Origin: Cellulomonas xiejunii
Lineage (GTDB): Bacteria > Actinomycetota > Actinomycetes > Actinomycetales > Cellulomonadaceae
DNA: 64,000 nt
NCBI RefSeq assembly: GCF_024508315.1
Contig: NZ_CP101987.1
Location: 372,001 to 436,000 of the forward strand
Reading direction: 5' to 3'
Within the stretch, counting starts at the first letter, position 1; the number at the start of each line of letters is the position of its first letter. Below are positions 25,976 to 33,179 of the stretch, piece after piece. Below the pieces are notes generated by a model. That model did not search any database, had not been told where the DNA came from, and worked only from the letters and a program-made list of their open reading frames with translations. The translations under genes were made by a program, and so were the position numbers.

Positions 25976-27067
25976 ATGTCACCCTTCTCACCCGTCCGCC
26001 GTGCTGTCGCGGCGGCCGGTGCCCTCGCGCTCGGCGCCGCGCTGCTGGCGGGCTCCGTCCTGCTCGCCGCGCCGGCATCGGCCCACGGCGCCGTCTCCGA
26101 CCCGCCCTCGCGCATCTACGGGTGCTACGACCGCTGGTCGGGCAACCACACCGACCCGGCCATGGCGACCCAGGACCCGATGTGCTGGGACGCGTGGCGC
26201 GCCAACCCGAACGCCATGTGGAACTGGAACGGCATGTTCAAGGAGAACGTCGGCGGGCGGCACGAGCAGGCGATCCCGGACGGCAAGCTCTGCTCCGCGG
26301 ACAACCCGATCTACGAGGCGGCCAACAAGCCCGGCGCCTGGCGCACGACCGCCAAGCCGTACGACTTCCGGCTCACCGTCCACGACCCGTCGAACCACGG
26401 CGCGGACTACCTGAAGATCTACGTCACCAAGCAGGGGTACGACGCGCGGACCAAGGCGCTGGCGTGGTCCGACCTCGAGCTGATCAAGACGACGGGCCGC
26501 TACTCCCCGTCGAGCCCGTACGTCACCGACGTGAGCGTCCCGCGCGACCGCACCGGCCACCACGTGGTCTTCACCATCTGGCAGGCGAGCCACCTCGACC
26601 AGCCCTACTACCAGTGCAGCGACGTCCAGTTCGGTGGCGGTGGCGACCCCGGCCCGAACCCGACGACGCCCGCACCGACCACGCCCGCCCCGACGACGCC
26701 TGCCCCGACGACGCCTGCGCCGACGACGCCCGCGCCGACCACCCCCGCCCCCACGACCCCCGCCCCGACGACCCCCGTCCCGGACCCGGGCACCGGTGCC
26801 TGCACCGCGACGGTGTCGGTGCAGAGCTCCTGGCAGGGCGGCTACCAGGCCAGCGTGACGGTGAAGGCGGGCTCCGCCGCGATCACCGGCTGGAAGGTGA
26901 CGGTCGCCGGCGCGACCATCACGCAGGCGTGGAACGGCACGGCCTCGGGCAGCACCATCACCGCGGCCGCGTGGAACGGCTCGCTCGCACCCGGAGCGAC
27001 CGCCACCGCCGGGTTCCTCGGCAGCGGCAGCTCGAGCAACCTCAGCGCGACCTGCAGCGCGGCCTGA
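25976..27067 (+). CDS. AA10 lytic polysaccharide monooxygenase with C-terminal CBM2
   Basis: A secreted copper enzyme of 363 residues that oxidatively cleaves crystalline polysaccharide chains. The signal peptide ends at A36, exposing H37 (HGAVSDPPSRIYGC), the first ligand of the histidine brace; the second is H141 in SNHGADYLKIYVTK. The core closely resembles the Thermobifida/Streptomyces cellulose C1/C4-active type (DPMCWDAW, NAMWNWNGMF, IPDGKLCSADN, FTIWQASHLDQPYYQCSDV). A linker with about eight TTPAP repeats leads to a CBM2 (about 265-363; CTATVSVQSSWQGGYQASVTV, WNGTASGSTI). CGGAGG precedes the ATG. A candidate operator shared with the other cellulolytic genes lies 68 bp upstream. Confidence 0.96.
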   Translation: MSPFSPVRRAVAAAGALALGAALLAGSVLLAAPASAHGAVSDPPSRIYGCYDRWSGNHTDPAMATQDPMCWDAWRANPNAMWNWNGMFKENVGGRHEQAIPDGKLCSADNPIYEAANKPGAWRTTAKPYDFRLTVHDPSNHGADYLKIYVTKQGYDARTKALAWSDLELIKTTGRYSPSSPYVTDVSVPRDRTGHHVVFTIWQASHLDQPYYQCSDVQFGGGGDPGPNPTTPAPTTPAPTTPAPTTPAPTTPAPTTPAPTTPAPTTPVPDPGTGACTATVSVQSSWQGGYQASVTVKAGSAAITGWKVTVAGATITQAWNGTASGSTITAAAWNGSLAPGATATAGFLGSGSSSNLSATCSAA

Positions 27068-27090
27068 CGTAGCCCCGTCGCCGCACCCAC

Positions 27091-27124
27091 GGGGGTCGCA
27101 CGTCCGTCCGGACGTGCGACCCCC
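27091..27124 (+). terminator. Terminator after LPMO gene 1
   Basis: Perfect 15-bp stem GGGGGTCGCACGTCC / GGACGTGCGACCCCC with a GTCC loop, 24 bp after the LPMO stop. No U-run follows, as is common in high-GC actinobacteria. Confidence 0.82.
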
Positions 27125-27224
27125 TCGTGCATGCCGGTCCGTCCTCCCCCGGGGCACCGCGAACCACGTCGCGTCGGGGGGACAATGGACGCCGCAACAC
27201 CACTGCTTCGACGAGGAGTTCACC

Positions 27225-28190
27225 GTGCCCCAGGCCACTGTCCGTTGGTTCGACGCCGAGCGTGGGTTCGGCTTCCTCAACCTCGGGGACGACGCCGACG
27301 ACCTGTTCGTCCACGCGTCCGAGATCGTCGGCGACGACAACCGCAAGGTGCTCCGCGAGGGCCAGGAGGTCGAGTACGAGCTCGGCGAGGGTGACCGCGG
27401 CCCGCAGGCCCGCCGCGTGCGGATCACGGGCGAGTACGCCGCGGACACGCCCCTGGGCGTGCTCGGCACCGTGTCCTGGTACGAGCCGGGCAAGGGCTAC
27501 GGCTTCATCACCCCCGACAGCGGCGACGGCGAGATCTTCGTGCACAGCTCGGCCATCGTCGGCGGGGGTGTGGTCCGCGAGGGTCAGCGCGTCGCGTTCA
27601 TGGTCGTCCCCGGCGAGAAGGGTCCGCAGGCCGAGCACCTGCTGCCGCTCGGGGCGCAGACCGCTCCGGCCGGTGCGGCGGCCGCGGTGGCCGACGGCGC
27701 GGACGGCACCATCACCTTCTACGACGCGGACAAGGGATTCGGCTTCGCCACGCGCGACACCGGTGGCGAGGACGTCTTCGTCCACGCCAAGGAGCTGGTC
27801 GGGGCCACCGCGCTCGCCGAGGGGGACCGCATCACGTTCAGCGTCGCCGAGAGCGACCGCGGCCCGCAGGCGCGCGGCGTGCGGCTCGTCGGCGGTGCGG
27901 CACGACGCGGCCCGTCGGCGGCACCGGGCCGTGGCCGCACGGAGCGGCCGCGGTCGTCCGCCGGCCCGCGGTCGTCGGGCGCCCCCGCGCGCGGCGGGCA
28001 GGGCGTGGTCGCGCGGTACGACGCCGACCGGGGCTTCGGCTTCATCACCCCCGACGCGGGCGGCGACGACCTGTTCGTGCACGTGTCGGTCGTGCGGGGC
28101 GGCGAGGCGCTGTACGAGGGTGACCGCGTCCGCTTCGAGGTGCGGCAGAGCGACCGCGGACCGCAGGCCGACCGCGTCGAGCTGCTCTGA
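27225..28190 (+). CDS. Protein with four tandem cold-shock domains
   Basis: A predicted RNA/DNA-binding protein of 321 residues made of four CSDs: about 1-68 (VRWFDAERGFGFLNL...DLFVHASEI), 75-140 (TVSWYEPGKGYGFITP...EIFVHSSAI), 160-225 (TITFYDADKGFGFATR...DVFVHAKEL) and 260-321 (VVARYDADRGFGFITP...DLFVHVSVV). Each keeps the RNP1 (GFGF/GYGF) and RNP2 (LFVH/IFVH) motifs. An Arg/Gly/Pro/Ser-rich linker separates domains 3 and 4. Bacterial cold-shock proteins normally have one CSD of about 67 residues. GTG at 27225 has GAGGAG upstream. A role in RNA chaperoning is likely; the target is unknown. Confidence 0.9.
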   Translation: MPQATVRWFDAERGFGFLNLGDDADDLFVHASEIVGDDNRKVLREGQEVEYELGEGDRGPQARRVRITGEYAADTPLGVLGTVSWYEPGKGYGFITPDSGDGEIFVHSSAIVGGGVVREGQRVAFMVVPGEKGPQAEHLLPLGAQTAPAGAAAAVADGADGTITFYDADKGFGFATRDTGGEDVFVHAKELVGATALAEGDRITFSVAESDRGPQARGVRLVGGAARRGPSAAPGRGRTERPRSSAGPRSSGAPARGGQGVVARYDADRGFGFITPDAGGDDLFVHVSVVRGGEALYEGDRVRFEVRQSDRGPQADRVELL

Positions 28191-28230
28191 GCACGCGGTC
28201 GCCTGACGTCCCCGACCGCCGTAGCGATCA

Positions 28231-28277
28231 GAGTGTGAAGCGTTGTTGCCGGAATCCGGCAACAACGCTTCACACTC
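28231..28277. repeat. Perfect 47-nt palindrome (23-bp arms), likely bidirectional terminator
   Basis: Arms 28231-28253 and 28255-28277 are exact reverse complements around one central A. The left arm begins GAGTGTGAAGCGTTGTTGCC. It lies between the convergent cold-shock and rhodanese genes and overlaps the rhodanese stop codon by two bases. It is far less GC-rich than its surroundings and has no T-run. Bidirectional termination is the simplest reading; a dispersed palindromic element is possible. Confidence 0.8.
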
Positions 28278-28704
28278 ATCGGGACGGTGCCGTGAGGGGG
28301 TCCGGTGCGCGGCGCGAGCGGCCGTCGTCGGAGACGGTCGCGAAGCCCTCGCGCACCCAGTACTCGTACCCGCCGATGAGCTCGCGCACGCGGGTGTAGC
28401 CGAGCTCGGCCAGCGCGAGCGCGCCCCAGGTGCTGCCGTTGCACCCGGGGCCCCAGCAGTACACGACGACGTCGGCGTCGCGGTCCGGCAGGACCTCGTG
28501 GGCGCGGTCGGAGAGCTCCGCGCCGGGGACGTGCACGGCGCCGGGGATCCGGCCCTGCCGCCACCCCGCCTCCGACCGGACGTCCACGACCACCGGGCTG
28601 CGTCCGGCGGCACGGTCGGCGGCGAGGTCCGCGGGGTCGGTCTCGTAGGTCAGCTTGGCGGCGAAGAAGTCGCGGGCCGTGAGGGAGGTCTGCATGGCCT
28701 CCAT
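28276..28704 (-). CDS. Rhodanese-like domain protein
   Basis: A single-domain rhodanese of 142 residues. The fold runs from VVVDVRSEAGWRQGRIPGAVHVPG (about 40-62) to the active-site loop VVYCWGPGCNGSTWGA, where the first Cys is the likely sulfur carrier (a CWGPGCN loop rather than CxxGxR). It probably moves sulfane sulfur between thiosulfate or cysteine-derived donors and acceptors. The start may be ATG 28704 or ATG 28695; neither has a well-spaced ribosome-binding site. It diverges from an Lrp/AsnC regulator by 85 bp, a pairing that suggests local control. Confidence 0.88.
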   Translation of the reverse strand: MEAMQTSLTARDFFAAKLTYETDPADLAADRAAGRSPVVVDVRSEAGWRQGRIPGAVHVPGAELSDRAHEVLPDRDADVVVYCWGPGCNGSTWGALALAELGYTRVRELIGGYEYWVREGFATVSDDGRSRRAPDPLTAPSR

Positions 28705-28789
28705 CGAACGCGGCGCAGCATGCCGCGACCAGGGGCGATGCCCGGCGAAACTGGGACGCGACCGGGGATCCGCTGGTAGTTTCCCGCTC

Positions 28790-29248
28790 GTGCCGTCGAT
28801 CCCACGCCTCGACTTCGACGCGACCGACCACCGCGTCATCGAGCACCTGCAGCGCGACGGCCGGATGAGCGTCGCCGACCTCGCCCGGGCGGTCAACCTG
28901 TCGCCCAGCGCGACGGCCGACCGGGTCCGCCGCCTCACCGACGCCGGCGTCATCACCGGGTACTCCGCGACGGTCGACCCCGAGGCGCTCGGCTACCCGA
29001 TCGCGGCCTTCGTGCGACTGGCCTACCCGTCGGGCAACTACCGGCCGTTCCACGACCTGGTCGACACCACTCCGGAGATCGTCGAGGCCCACCACGTGAC
29101 CGGCAACGACTGCTTCGTCATCAAGGTGATCGCCCGGTCGATGAGCGACCTCGAGCGCATCACGGGCAAGCTCGCGACGCTCGGCGGCATCACCACCAGC
29201 GTCGTCTACTCGACCACCGTGCCGCGCAGGAACCTCCGGCCCGCCTGA
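28790..29248 (+). CDS. Lrp/AsnC family transcriptional regulator
   Basis: Regulator of 152 residues, normal length for the family. N-terminal HTH: DFDATDHRVIEHLQRDGRMSVADLARAVNLSPSATADRVRRL; C-terminal RAM domain: VEAHHVTGNDCFVIKVIARSMSDLERI. GTG at 28790 is chosen because it restores the family N-terminus and lies 9 bp after TAGTTT, a plausible -10, so the mRNA may be almost leaderless. The ligand is probably an amino acid. The divergent rhodanese gene is the obvious candidate target. Confidence 0.92.
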   Translation: MPSIPRLDFDATDHRVIEHLQRDGRMSVADLARAVNLSPSATADRVRRLTDAGVITGYSATVDPEALGYPIAAFVRLAYPSGNYRPFHDLVDTTPEIVEAHHVTGNDCFVIKVIARSMSDLERITGKLATLGGITTSVVYSTTVPRRNLRPA

Positions 29249-29260
29249 CGCCGGACCGCG

Positions 29261-30244
29261 TCAGCGGTGCAGCAGGACGGGCATGACGAGGCCGACGTCG
29301 TGCGGGCGGTCGGCGGGGGAGACGCTCAGCGCGGACCGCGCGTGGTCGCGCGCCAGGGCGACGTGCTCGGACCGGGCGGCACGGACGGCGTCGAGCAGGA
29401 ACGACCGGGAGTAGCCGAGCGTGTCCGTCGGACGTGGCGCAGCGAACTCCGCCGTGTGGCCGTCGAGCCGCACGACGACCACGTCGTCCGCCCGCGCGAC
29501 CGTCTCGGCGAGCTCGTCCCACGCGACGGTCGTCGCGGGCTGCGAGCTGCCCGGGGGCAGCAGCGCCTCGTAGTCCGGGTACGCGGCGGGCAGCGGCTCG
29601 CCGACGTGCCCCAGGACGTCGAGCCGGCGCGGGGCCAGGGTGACCGACCCGACGTCGGGCAGGCGCGCGGACGCGACCTCCTCGAGGAGGGCGAGCGGCG
29701 CGACCACGCGGGCCTGTGCGCCCGACGGCTGCCGCACGGGCACCGTCGCGACCGCGATGCGGAAGCGGTCGCACGCGACGAGACGCAGGGTCGCCCCGTC
29801 GAGGTGCAGGAGGACGCCTGCAAGTCCTGGCCACCGCGGGTCGCGGCCGACGGCGTGGCGCACGGCCGCGATCGCCGTGACGAGGTCCCGGGTGACGACC
29901 GTGCAGCGGCCGGGCTGCCGCAGGAGCGCCTGGGCCGCGTCGAGGTGCGCGGTCGCCACCTCCAGGTCCTCCTCCAGCCGGCGGCGGTGGCGCGCGAGGA
30001 CGGCGTCCGCCTGGTCGGGCGCCGCGAGGACGGCCACCAGGTCGGCCACCGGGAGGCCCGCCTGGCGCAGGCTCGCGACCAGCCTGGCGCCGTGGACCTG
30101 CGCGGAGCCGTACCAGCGGTACCCCGTCGCGGGGTCGACGTGGGCGGGCCGCAGCACACCGGCGGCGTCGTAGTACCGCAGGGCGCTGACGGCCAGGCCG
30201 CTGGCCCGCGCGAGGGCGCCGATGCTGAGCAGGTCGTCGGGCAC
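29261..30244 (-). CDS. MerR family regulator fused to a DNA sliding-clamp-like domain
   Basis: Protein of 327 residues. Residues 1-75 are a MerR winged helix (LLSIGALARASGLAVSALRYYDAAGVLRPAHVD, TGYRWYGSAQV), then a coiled coil to about 115. The remaining 210 residues look like DNA polymerase III beta clamp: VRHAVGRDPRWPGLAGVLLHLDGATLRLVACDRFRIAVATV, YPDYEALLP, and an ending DVGLVMPVLL that recalls the clamp C-terminus. GTG start, 6 bp after the -10 of its 19-bp-spacer promoter. It follows an MFS gene that has the same kind of promoter, so it probably activates that exporter. Whether the clamp-like part binds a ligand or a protein is unknown. Confidence 0.87.
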   Translation of the reverse strand: MPDDLLSIGALARASGLAVSALRYYDAAGVLRPAHVDPATGYRWYGSAQVHGARLVASLRQAGLPVADLVAVLAAPDQADAVLARHRRRLEEDLEVATAHLDAAQALLRQPGRCTVVTRDLVTAIAAVRHAVGRDPRWPGLAGVLLHLDGATLRLVACDRFRIAVATVPVRQPSGAQARVVAPLALLEEVASARLPDVGSVTLAPRRLDVLGHVGEPLPAAYPDYEALLPPGSSQPATTVAWDELAETVARADDVVVVRLDGHTAEFAAPRPTDTLGYSRSFLLDAVRAARSEHVALARDHARSALSVSPADRPHDVGLVMPVLLHR

Positions 30245-30250
30245 GGGACC

Positions 30251-30281
30251 ACTGTGAGGCCTCGACCGACGTGAGGGTCAA
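30251..30281 (-). promoter_or_regulatory. MerR-type promoter with 19-bp spacer (site B)
   Basis: TTGACC (30281-30276), 19 bp, CACAGT (30256-30251), then 6 bp to the GTG of the MerR-clamp gene, implying a leaderless transcript. The -35 overlaps the stop codon of the upstream MFS gene. The first bases TTGACCCTC and the GAGGCC near the end of the spacer also occur in site C. Confidence 0.68.
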
Positions 30282-31498
30282 GAGGCGACGCGGACGCGGG
30301 CCCACGCCGCGCACCCCGCGAGGCCGACGGCCGTGACGCCGAGGGCCCAGGACGGTGACGTCACCTCGGCCAGCGCACCGAGGGCCGTGGTCGTCGCCAG
30401 CACGGGCAGCAGCTGGGCGAGACCCACGAGCGCCTGCACCCGCGCGAGGTGCGTCCGGGGTGCGCTGCCCAGGACCATCGGCGCGAGCCGTGCGGCGAAC
30501 GCACCGCTCCCGAACCCCGCGACCGTGCCACCGACCACCGTCACGACCATGGCGACGGGGCCGTCGAGGGTCGCGCCGCCCGCGAGCACCGGCACCCCCG
30601 CCGCGCTGAGCGCGAGCCCGCCCGCGGCGGAGACGGTCCCGACCCGGGACGTGGGCCCCCGGCGTCGCGTCGCGAGCAGCGCCGCGCTCACCGCCCCGAC
30701 GCCCACGGCGCCGGCGACCGCGCCCGTCTGCCCCGGACCCCAGCCGGACGCCCGGCCCAGCAGCGGCACGAGGAGCGACGGCACCGGCAGCAGCAGCGCG
30801 GCGCCCGCGCCGGTGAGCAGCAGCGCCGCCCGCAGACCGGGAGCACGTGCGACGACCCGGAAGCCGTCGAGCAGGTCCAGGCGCGGCGCGGGTGTCCCGG
30901 CGGCGCGCACCGGCCGGGTCGGGTCCCGGAGGGCGACCAGGACGGACAGCGCGACGCCCGACGCCCCGGCCGCGAGGCACGCGACCACGGCCAGACCGAC
31001 GCTGCCGACCAGGAGTCCGCCCAGCGGTGCGGACGCCAGCAGCACGATCTGGCTCACGCCCTGGCGCAGGGCGAGCGCGCGGGGGAGCTGGTCGTCGGGG
31101 ACCAGGCGACGCGGCATCGACCCGGCCGCCGGCAGGCAGAACGCGGTGACCGTGCCGAGCGTCAGCGCCGCGCCCATGAGCAGCCAGACCGGGCTGCCGA
31201 AACGCGTGAGCGCCGCCGCCAGCCCGCAGGTCAGGGTGAGCAGCGCCGCCTCCCCGGCGATCAGCAGGTGTCGTGCGCCGACCCGGTCGGCCACCGCGCC
31301 GCCCACCAGCAGCAGGACCAGCCGGGGCAGGCCGCCGAGCGTCAGTACGAGGGCCGCGGTCGTCCCGCCGATGCCGGCCGCGACCCAGCCGAGCGCGAAG
31401 CCCAGGGTGGCGTCGCCGAGGCGTCCGACGGTGAAGCCGGACAGCCACGAGAGGTAGCTGACCGGGAGGGCCGGTGCGGGTTCCTCGACGACGGTCAC
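30278..31498 (-). CDS. MFS transporter, likely drug exporter
   Basis: A membrane protein of 406 residues with about 12 predicted helices. The loop 2-3 MFS signature is recognisable as GGAVADRVGARHLL (about 70-83). The N-terminus (LSYLSWLSGFTVGRLGDATLGFALGW) resembles enterobactin/tetracycline-type exporters of the MFS_3 group. GTG start, 6 bp after a -10, so probably leaderless. Its 19-bp-spacer promoter and the MerR-clamp gene 33 bp downstream suggest substrate-induced export of a drug or metabolite. Confidence 0.92.
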   Translation of the reverse strand: MTVVEEPAPALPVSYLSWLSGFTVGRLGDATLGFALGWVAAGIGGTTAALVLTLGGLPRLVLLLVGGAVADRVGARHLLIAGEAALLTLTCGLAAALTRFGSPVWLLMGAALTLGTVTAFCLPAAGSMPRRLVPDDQLPRALALRQGVSQIVLLASAPLGGLLVGSVGLAVVACLAAGASGVALSVLVALRDPTRPVRAAGTPAPRLDLLDGFRVVARAPGLRAALLLTGAGAALLLPVPSLLVPLLGRASGWGPGQTGAVAGAVGVGAVSAALLATRRRGPTSRVGTVSAAGGLALSAAGVPVLAGGATLDGPVAMVVTVVGGTVAGFGSGAFAARLAPMVLGSAPRTHLARVQALVGLAQLLPVLATTTALGALAEVTSPSWALGVTAVGLAGCAAWARVRVAS

Positions 31499-31504
31499 GG
31501 CCGC

Positions 31505-31535
31505 ACGCTGCGGCCTCCACCCGGTCGAGGGTCAA
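31505..31535 (-). promoter_or_regulatory. MerR-type promoter with 19-bp spacer (site C)
   Basis: TTGACC (31535-31530), 19 bp, CAGCGT (31510-31505), 6 bp before the GTG of the MFS gene. TTGACCCTC at the start and GAGGCC near the end of the spacer match site B, so the MerR-clamp protein probably binds both. Confidence 0.68.
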
Positions 31536-31659
31536 CCGGTGCGCGGCTCGCCCGACCGCAGGGACGCCCTCGCGTCGCCCGCGTGAGGTGGGCGCAACCC
31601 GCGCGAGACGCGTCGAGCGGGTCCGGATTCGACGAGCATGGACATGCTGTCGGGAGCCG

Positions 31660-31696
31660 ATGGACGAGCGACGCGCGATCAAGGTGCTGCTGACGG
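31660..31696 (+). pseudogene. Remnant of a zinc alcohol dehydrogenase 3' end
   Basis: Translating from the ATG at 31660 gives MDERRAIKVLLT, which matches the C-terminal MDERRATKVLLT of the intact dehydrogenase gene at 46388-47410 in 11 of 12 positions, with similar codons. The expected stop is missing and the frame runs into unrelated sequence. No other part of a dehydrogenase is visible upstream. It looks like the scar of a deleted gene. Confidence 0.55.
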
Positions 31697-31705
31697 TCGG
31701 AGGCG

Positions 31706-32293
31706 GTGGTCGCGCCCGTCGAGGCGCCGGTGCGGTGGGATGGGGACGTGGACGTGGACGCCGTGGCGTGGGTCAGGTGGGCGACCGTCGGTGCGGGCGG
31801 TCACGTCGCGCGCCGCACGAGCGCCTGGTGGGAGCGCCTCGTTGCCGCTCGGGAGGGGCGGGCGCCGCAGCCGCTCGTCCACGCGGTGCTCGAGGTGGTG
31901 GTCGACGGTGTCGCGATGGACGTCGACATGGGCCCCACGTGGGGCAGGACGCGGGGGACGCGACGCGTCGTGCTGAGCGGTCCGGTGGGGTCGCGGTGGC
32001 TCGGGTGGTGCGCGCTGTTCCGCTACGAGCTGCGCGTCGTCGACGCCGGCCGCCGGCCGCCGGGGGTCTTGGAGGTCGGCGACGAGCTCCGGCTCCCGGC
32101 CGACGTGCTCGCCCTTCTCGCCGACGTCCCGGCGTACACCTGGGGTCGCGACGAGGCTGCGGTAGGGGAGATGTGGACGTCGAACTCGGTGGTGTCGTGG
32201 CTCCTGGAGCGGGCCGGGGTGCGGGGCGTCGAGCCGCCGCGCGGGTACCGGGCGCCCGGCTGGGCCGCGGGCGCACGGGTGGCCCGCCGCTGA
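31706..32293 (+). CDS. Conserved-looking protein of unknown function
   Basis: A protein of 195 residues with codon use typical of real genes here. No signal peptide or membrane segment. The C-terminal part, WTSNSVVSWLLERAGVRG followed by PPRGYRAPGW, vaguely recalls papain-like DUF3750-type proteins (asparagine/serine followed by a VSWLL helix and a Pro/Gly-rich tail), but I cannot assign a family with confidence. GTG 31706 is given as the start; GTG 31730, preceded by GAGG at 5-nt spacing, is equally possible. It is monocistronic and follows a dehydrogenase relic. Confidence 0.65.
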   Translation: MVAPVEAPVRWDGDVDVDAVAWVRWATVGAGGHVARRTSAWWERLVAAREGRAPQPLVHAVLEVVVDGVAMDVDMGPTWGRTRGTRRVVLSGPVGSRWLGWCALFRYELRVVDAGRRPPGVLEVGDELRLPADVLALLADVPAYTWGRDEAAVGEMWTSNSVVSWLLERAGVRGVEPPRGYRAPGWAAGARVARR

Positions 32294-32334
32294 CCCGTCG
32301 CCCGGGCCCGCTGCTCACGCGAGCGACAGGAACA

Positions 32335-32378
32335 GCTTCTCCAGCACCGCTTCTCCAGCACCGCTTCTCCAGCACCGC
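32335..32378. repeat. Tandem repeat, three copies of a 14-bp unit
   Basis: GCTTCTCCAGCACC occurs three times without error, plus two bases of a fourth copy. The 14-bp period would shift a reading frame, so it is non-coding. It lies between the unknown gene and the convergent TetR gene and may be a slippage-prone locus. Confidence 0.8.
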
Positions 32379-32450
32379 GACGTCCTGCGAGGGGTTGGCG
32401 CGGCAGCTCTACCGCTCCCCAGCACGCCCGCCCGCTGCCGCCACCCTGGT

Positions 32451-33059
32451 TCAGATCCGCGACGGCGGTGTCAGCGGTGCGTCACCGGCGTGCCGGAAGG
32501 CCTGCAGCATGTACTCACCGAACCGCTTCCAGGCCAGGGGCGCCGACCGCTGGGTGCCGCGCAGCAGGCCGCGTGCGGCGTGCTGGAGCAGGTGCAGGTC
32601 GGTGCAGTCGAAGTCGGCGCGGACGGCACCGGCGTCCTTGGCGCGCGCGACGAGCACGAGAGAGGCGCGGAAGGCACGGGTCTTCTCGGCGACGAACAGC
32701 TCGGTCCCCTCCCCGGGCGAGAGCAGGACGTCGCTGAACGCGGCGTCGGTGGCCTGCTGCTCGAGCATGAACATGACGTAGTCGTCGAACGCCTCGCCGG
32801 GCGCGGTGAGCGCCTGCTCGGCGGCCTGCTCGGTGCGCTCGGCGTAGCGGCGCATCTTCTCCTCGAGGACCACGGCCATGAGGGCCTCGAGCGACGCGAA
32901 CCGCCGGTAGACGGTGCCGACCCCGACGCCGGCCGCCTCGGCGATCTGCTCCAGGGTCGTCTCGCACCCCTTCTCGGCGAGGACCGAGCCGGCGGCGCAG
33001 ATGATCGCCTGGCGGTTGCGTTCCGCGTCGGCGCGCAGGGGGCGGGCGGGGATCGCCAT
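32451..33059 (-). CDS. TetR family transcriptional regulator
   Basis: Repressor of 202 residues. The N-terminal TetR HTH is RNRQAIICAAGSVLAEKG...TTLEQIAEAAGVGVGTVYRRFASLEALM (about 12-60); the rest is the helical ligand/dimer domain, of the SbtR-like type (LHLLQHAARGLLRG). It diverges from a DoxX-family gene, with the inverted repeat at 33077-33094 between them, so it probably represses itself and that gene. ATG 33059 is used; a GTG one codon upstream is also possible. Confidence 0.93.
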   Translation of the reverse strand: MAIPARPLRADAERNRQAIICAAGSVLAEKGCETTLEQIAEAAGVGVGTVYRRFASLEALMAVVLEEKMRRYAERTEQAAEQALTAPGEAFDDYVMFMLEQQATDAAFSDVLLSPGEGTELFVAEKTRAFRASLVLVARAKDAGAVRADFDCTDLHLLQHAARGLLRGTQRSAPLAWKRFGEYMLQAFRHAGDAPLTPPSRI

Positions 33060-33076
33060 CACGTCAGTCTACCTAT

Positions 33077-33094
33077 GTGGAATGAACACTCCAC
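33077..33094. promoter_or_regulatory. Operator-like inverted repeat between TetR and DoxX genes
   Basis: GTGGAATG-AA-CACTCCAC has 7 of 8 positions paired in each arm. It lies 17 bp upstream of the TetR ATG, in the shared divergent promoter region. Size and symmetry suit a TetR dimer. Confidence 0.55.
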
Positions 33095-33179
33095 TTGTGT
33101 GGTTGACGGGACGCGGAGCGATCGTTCCGCTCAGCTGCCGCTGCCCTCGCGCCGCACAGAGCCTCACCGAAGGAACCCC

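Noticed and set aside
26660-26780. Regular short repeats resembling a repeat array
   Set aside because: They encode the Thr-Thr-Pro-Ala-Pro linker of the LPMO in frame, so they are a protein linker and not a CRISPR or regulatory array.
28655-28789. Upstream extension of the Lrp/AsnC frame, giving 197 residues
   Set aside because: The extra 45 residues overlap the divergent rhodanese start and lack family similarity; GTG 28790 restores the normal N-terminus.
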